DNA of 64,000 nucleotides, from NCBI RefSeq assembly GCF_003609635.1, contig NZ_MCIA01000032.1, positions 124,001 to 188,000 on the forward strand, in the 5' to 3' direction. Below, in pieces: positions 62,579 through 64,000 of the stretch; within the stretch, counting starts at the first letter, position 1, and each line of letters opens with the position of its first letter. The notes under the pieces are model-generated. The model searched no databases and was not told the origin of the DNA. It was given only the letters and a program-made list of their open reading frames with translations. Origin of the DNA: Lacrimispora algidixylanolytica (lineage in GTDB: Bacteria > Bacillota > Clostridia > Lachnospirales > Lachnospiraceae). A program made the translations under genes and the position numbers.

Positions 62579-62607
62579 AGTATAGCATGAAGAAGGACAT
62601 AAGTCAA
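62579..62607 (-). promoter_or_regulatory. Promoter of the cold-shock gene
   Basis: On the minus strand, TTGACT (62607-62602), 17 bp and TATACT (62584-62579). Confidence 0.78.
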
Positions 62608-62623
62608 TCAATAAATCAGTAAA

Positions 62624-63226
62624 TTATAAGATAATCCACCAAATGATTGTTGCCAATGCAGCACCTATAATACAGCAGTTAAAATCATTCATTGTATCAA
62701 CAAGCCCGGCTGGTTGAATGGCTTTGTCAGATACATGATTGATAGATAAGTGATCCTTATTTACGTGGATTTTTTGCCAGCGTTGGGCATTGCCATGAAG
62801 AATACAATCGCTTAGATATTCCAGTACCTCCCAAAGGACATGAAGAGTAATAGAAAAATTAAATCCAAAGAGTAAAATTAATATAGTAGATATTTCAGAG
62901 CCTGCGCGAATCGTGGCAATCCCAAAACCTACAAACGCAGCTCCTGAAAGAAAGTGTGTAATCCGATCCCACCAACTGAATTTATCATAATAGCCATAAG
63001 AACCGCCAAGGTATAATGTCATAAATAAGATGACGAGATAGACAAGTATGCTAAAAGAATCAATTTCTATTTTAAATATGAGGTAAACAAGCTTAGGCAA
63101 AAAAGTTAAAGCAAATACTAGAAGAATGGATTTCATGAATCGGGTATTGTGTTTTACCATGTGATAAACGGCCAAAGCAAGTAAGAAACAACGATAAGCA
63201 AATTCAAAGATATACAAAATGTTCAT
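62624..63226 (-). CDS. YjdF-like membrane protein (DUF2238)
   Basis: This is a 200-residue protein with about six hydrophobic helices. FSWWDRITHFLSGAAFVGFG, LHVLWEVLEYLSDCIL and GLVDTMNDF are the conserved blocks of the YjdF/DUF2238 membrane family, with histidine and aspartate residues in or near the helices. Function is unknown. ATG 63226 follows GAGGTG; the upstream frame start is rejected. It is a single gene. Confidence 0.86.
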   Translation of the reverse strand: MNILYIFEFAYRCFLLALAVYHMVKHNTRFMKSILLVFALTFLPKLVYLIFKIEIDSFSILVYLVILFMTLYLGGSYGYYDKFSWWDRITHFLSGAAFVGFGIATIRAGSEISTILILLFGFNFSITLHVLWEVLEYLSDCILHGNAQRWQKIHVNKDHLSINHVSDKAIQPAGLVDTMNDFNCCIIGAALATIIWWIIL

Positions 63227-63616
63227 ATAATCACCTCGCAATGTAAGTATGTACGATTATAATGAAAGTATGTAAATACGTGGAGTTAATCTAAAAAATC
63301 TTAGATTACGATGATAGTCGAAGCACTACATTGGTAAAAAGCCAAATCAGTATAATATATTACCCAATCTTCACCATAACGTTAGCGTTATGTTTCTCTG
63401 AATATTCAAAATAAGGGTTTCCGTGCATGGGGATAAATGATATAATTGTTAATTGTATCAATGATTGATTATTTATGAAGTTTGATTATAATAAATCCAG
63501 AATAGCAAGGCTTATAATATCGCTGCCAAATTCAGACTCTAAATTACATAAGAATTAATTCAACCAGAATAAATCGTAGAGTCTTACTACAATATAGAAT
63601 GGCATTAGGAGGAAAC
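63227..63616. other. AT-rich spacer before thymidine kinase
   Basis: This 390 bp spacer has one dyad, CATAACG and CGTTATG (63375-63392). I see no gene with a ribosome site. The promoters of the YjdF-like gene (minus) and the thymidine kinase gene (plus) should lie here, but no consensus pair is convincing. Confidence 0.5.
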
Positions 63617-64000
63617 GTGGCTAAATTATATTTTAAATATGGTGCAATGGGAAGTTCAAAGACAGCCAATGCACTGATGACAAGATACAACTTCATAGAG
63701 AAAGGGAAAAAGGCTTTGCTTATAAAGCCTGATATTGAAACCCGAGATGATAAAAGAAAAATCAAATCCAGAATGGGCTTAGAAGCTGAGTGTATTTTGT
63801 TTTCAGAATTACAAGGCTATGATCCAGAAGTAATCAAGGGATATGACGTGATTATTGTGGACGAAGCCCAATTTCTTATGACACCAGAAATCGATTTTTT
63901 AGCTTATATCGTGGACAATTATAACATTACGGTATTTTGTTATGGTCTGAGAACGGATTTTACTTCTCACCTGTTTCCAGGATCAAAACGTCTTTTGGAG
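63617..64000 (+). CDS. tdk: Thymidine kinase, N-terminal part (cut by window edge)
   Basis: This enzyme phosphorylates thymidine with ATP in the salvage route. The frame begins at GTG 63617 behind TAGGAGGAAAC and is open to base 64000, giving 128 residues. The P-loop GAMGSSKTANAL and the Walker B-like VIIVDEAQFL are those of the TK1-type family, and CYGLRTDFTSHLFPGS is the downstream base-binding loop. The C-terminal lid and zinc cysteines are beyond the window. Confidence 0.94.
   Translation, partial: MAKLYFKYGAMGSSKTANALMTRYNFIEKGKKALLIKPDIETRDDKRKIKSRMGLEAECILFSELQGYDPEVIKGYDVIIVDEAQFLMTPEIDFLAYIVDNYNITVFCYGLRTDFTSHLFPGSKRLLE

Noticed and set aside
63375-63392. Dyad CATAACG...CGTTATG before thymidine kinase as an operator
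   Set aside because: It is far from any convincing promoter and no regulator in the window is linked to it, so it is only mentioned in the spacer entry.

Overview
This is a stretch of low-GC Gram-positive chromosome, most likely from a spore-forming member of the Clostridia, family Lachnospiraceae. I infer this from the strong AGGAGG ribosome sites, the frequent GTG and TTG starts, the rex-nnr-alr-mazF gene order, the long-form PyrF with a PyrK/PyrD-1B pair, a Csp-type subtilase and an FMN-riboswitch rib operon. I cannot name the species. Most of the window is ordinary chromosomal housekeeping. The last 6 kb (about 58.5-63.2 kb) is more AT-rich, holds single genes and one wrecked regulator, and looks accessory.

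Layout. 0-1.7 kb: end of a LysR regulator, then purA. 1.8-6.0 kb: a LacI regulator with a DHDPS-family lyase and an Nramp-related transporter. All three have a sigma-A promoter followed at once by a CAAACG-type operator, so they look like one autoregulated regulon. 6.1-10.9 kb: a small membrane protein, a cell-wall-binding-repeat protein with a degenerate protease-like domain, a DUF1304 protein, a nitroreductase and an ABC-F ATPase. 11-18.2 kb: rex, nnr, alr, mazF, a CNNM/CBS transporter, yebC and a short PocR-type receptor. 18.3-23.3 kb: two acetyltransferases, pepF, a second nitroreductase and a cysteine-cluster protein. 23.4-27.7 kb: pyrF-pyrK-pyrD-pyrE and small membrane proteins. 27.7-31.7 kb: an M29 aminopeptidase and a chemoreceptor. 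32-35.4 kb: purE-purM-purN-purD.

35.4-36.2 kb is a noncoding gap with its own promoter and terminator, followed by a DUF4914 protein. 38.3-39.7 kb carries two EutS/PduU-type microcompartment shell proteins on either side of a EutP/PduV-type GTPase, with no enzyme and no other shell gene nearby. 39.8-43.7 kb is the reverse-strand ribD-ribE-ribBA-ribH operon behind an FMN riboswitch and three successive terminator-like hairpins. 43.7-46 kb is a LysR gene divergent from a MetE-like methyltransferase. 46-50.5 kb is a hexuronate block: a GntR regulator, uxuA, uxuB, an ArsC-like protein and a KdgF-like cupin, with matching operators before gntR and uxuA. 50.5-53.5 kb: rubredoxin, a subtilase whose catalytic serine is glycine, and a secreted amidase. 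53.6-58.4 kb: a dihydrouridine synthase, class I ribonucleotide reductase and ssrA (tmRNA). 58.5-64 kb: a lipoprotein, an AraC remnant, PPOX, DinB and methyltransferase singletons, a cold-shock protein with a structured leader, a YjdF-like membrane protein and the start of thymidine kinase.

The most interesting points are the orphan EutS-EutP-EutS shell unit, two protease-like proteins that have lost their catalytic residues, the Nramp-like carrier without a visible metal site, the hairpin that covers the ribosome site of the Csp-like gene, and the triple hairpin behind the FMN aptamer. I saw no CRISPR array, insertion sequence, prophage, rRNA or tRNA. Coordinates, motifs and repeats were read by eye. 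Family assignments rest on recognised motifs, not on database searches.
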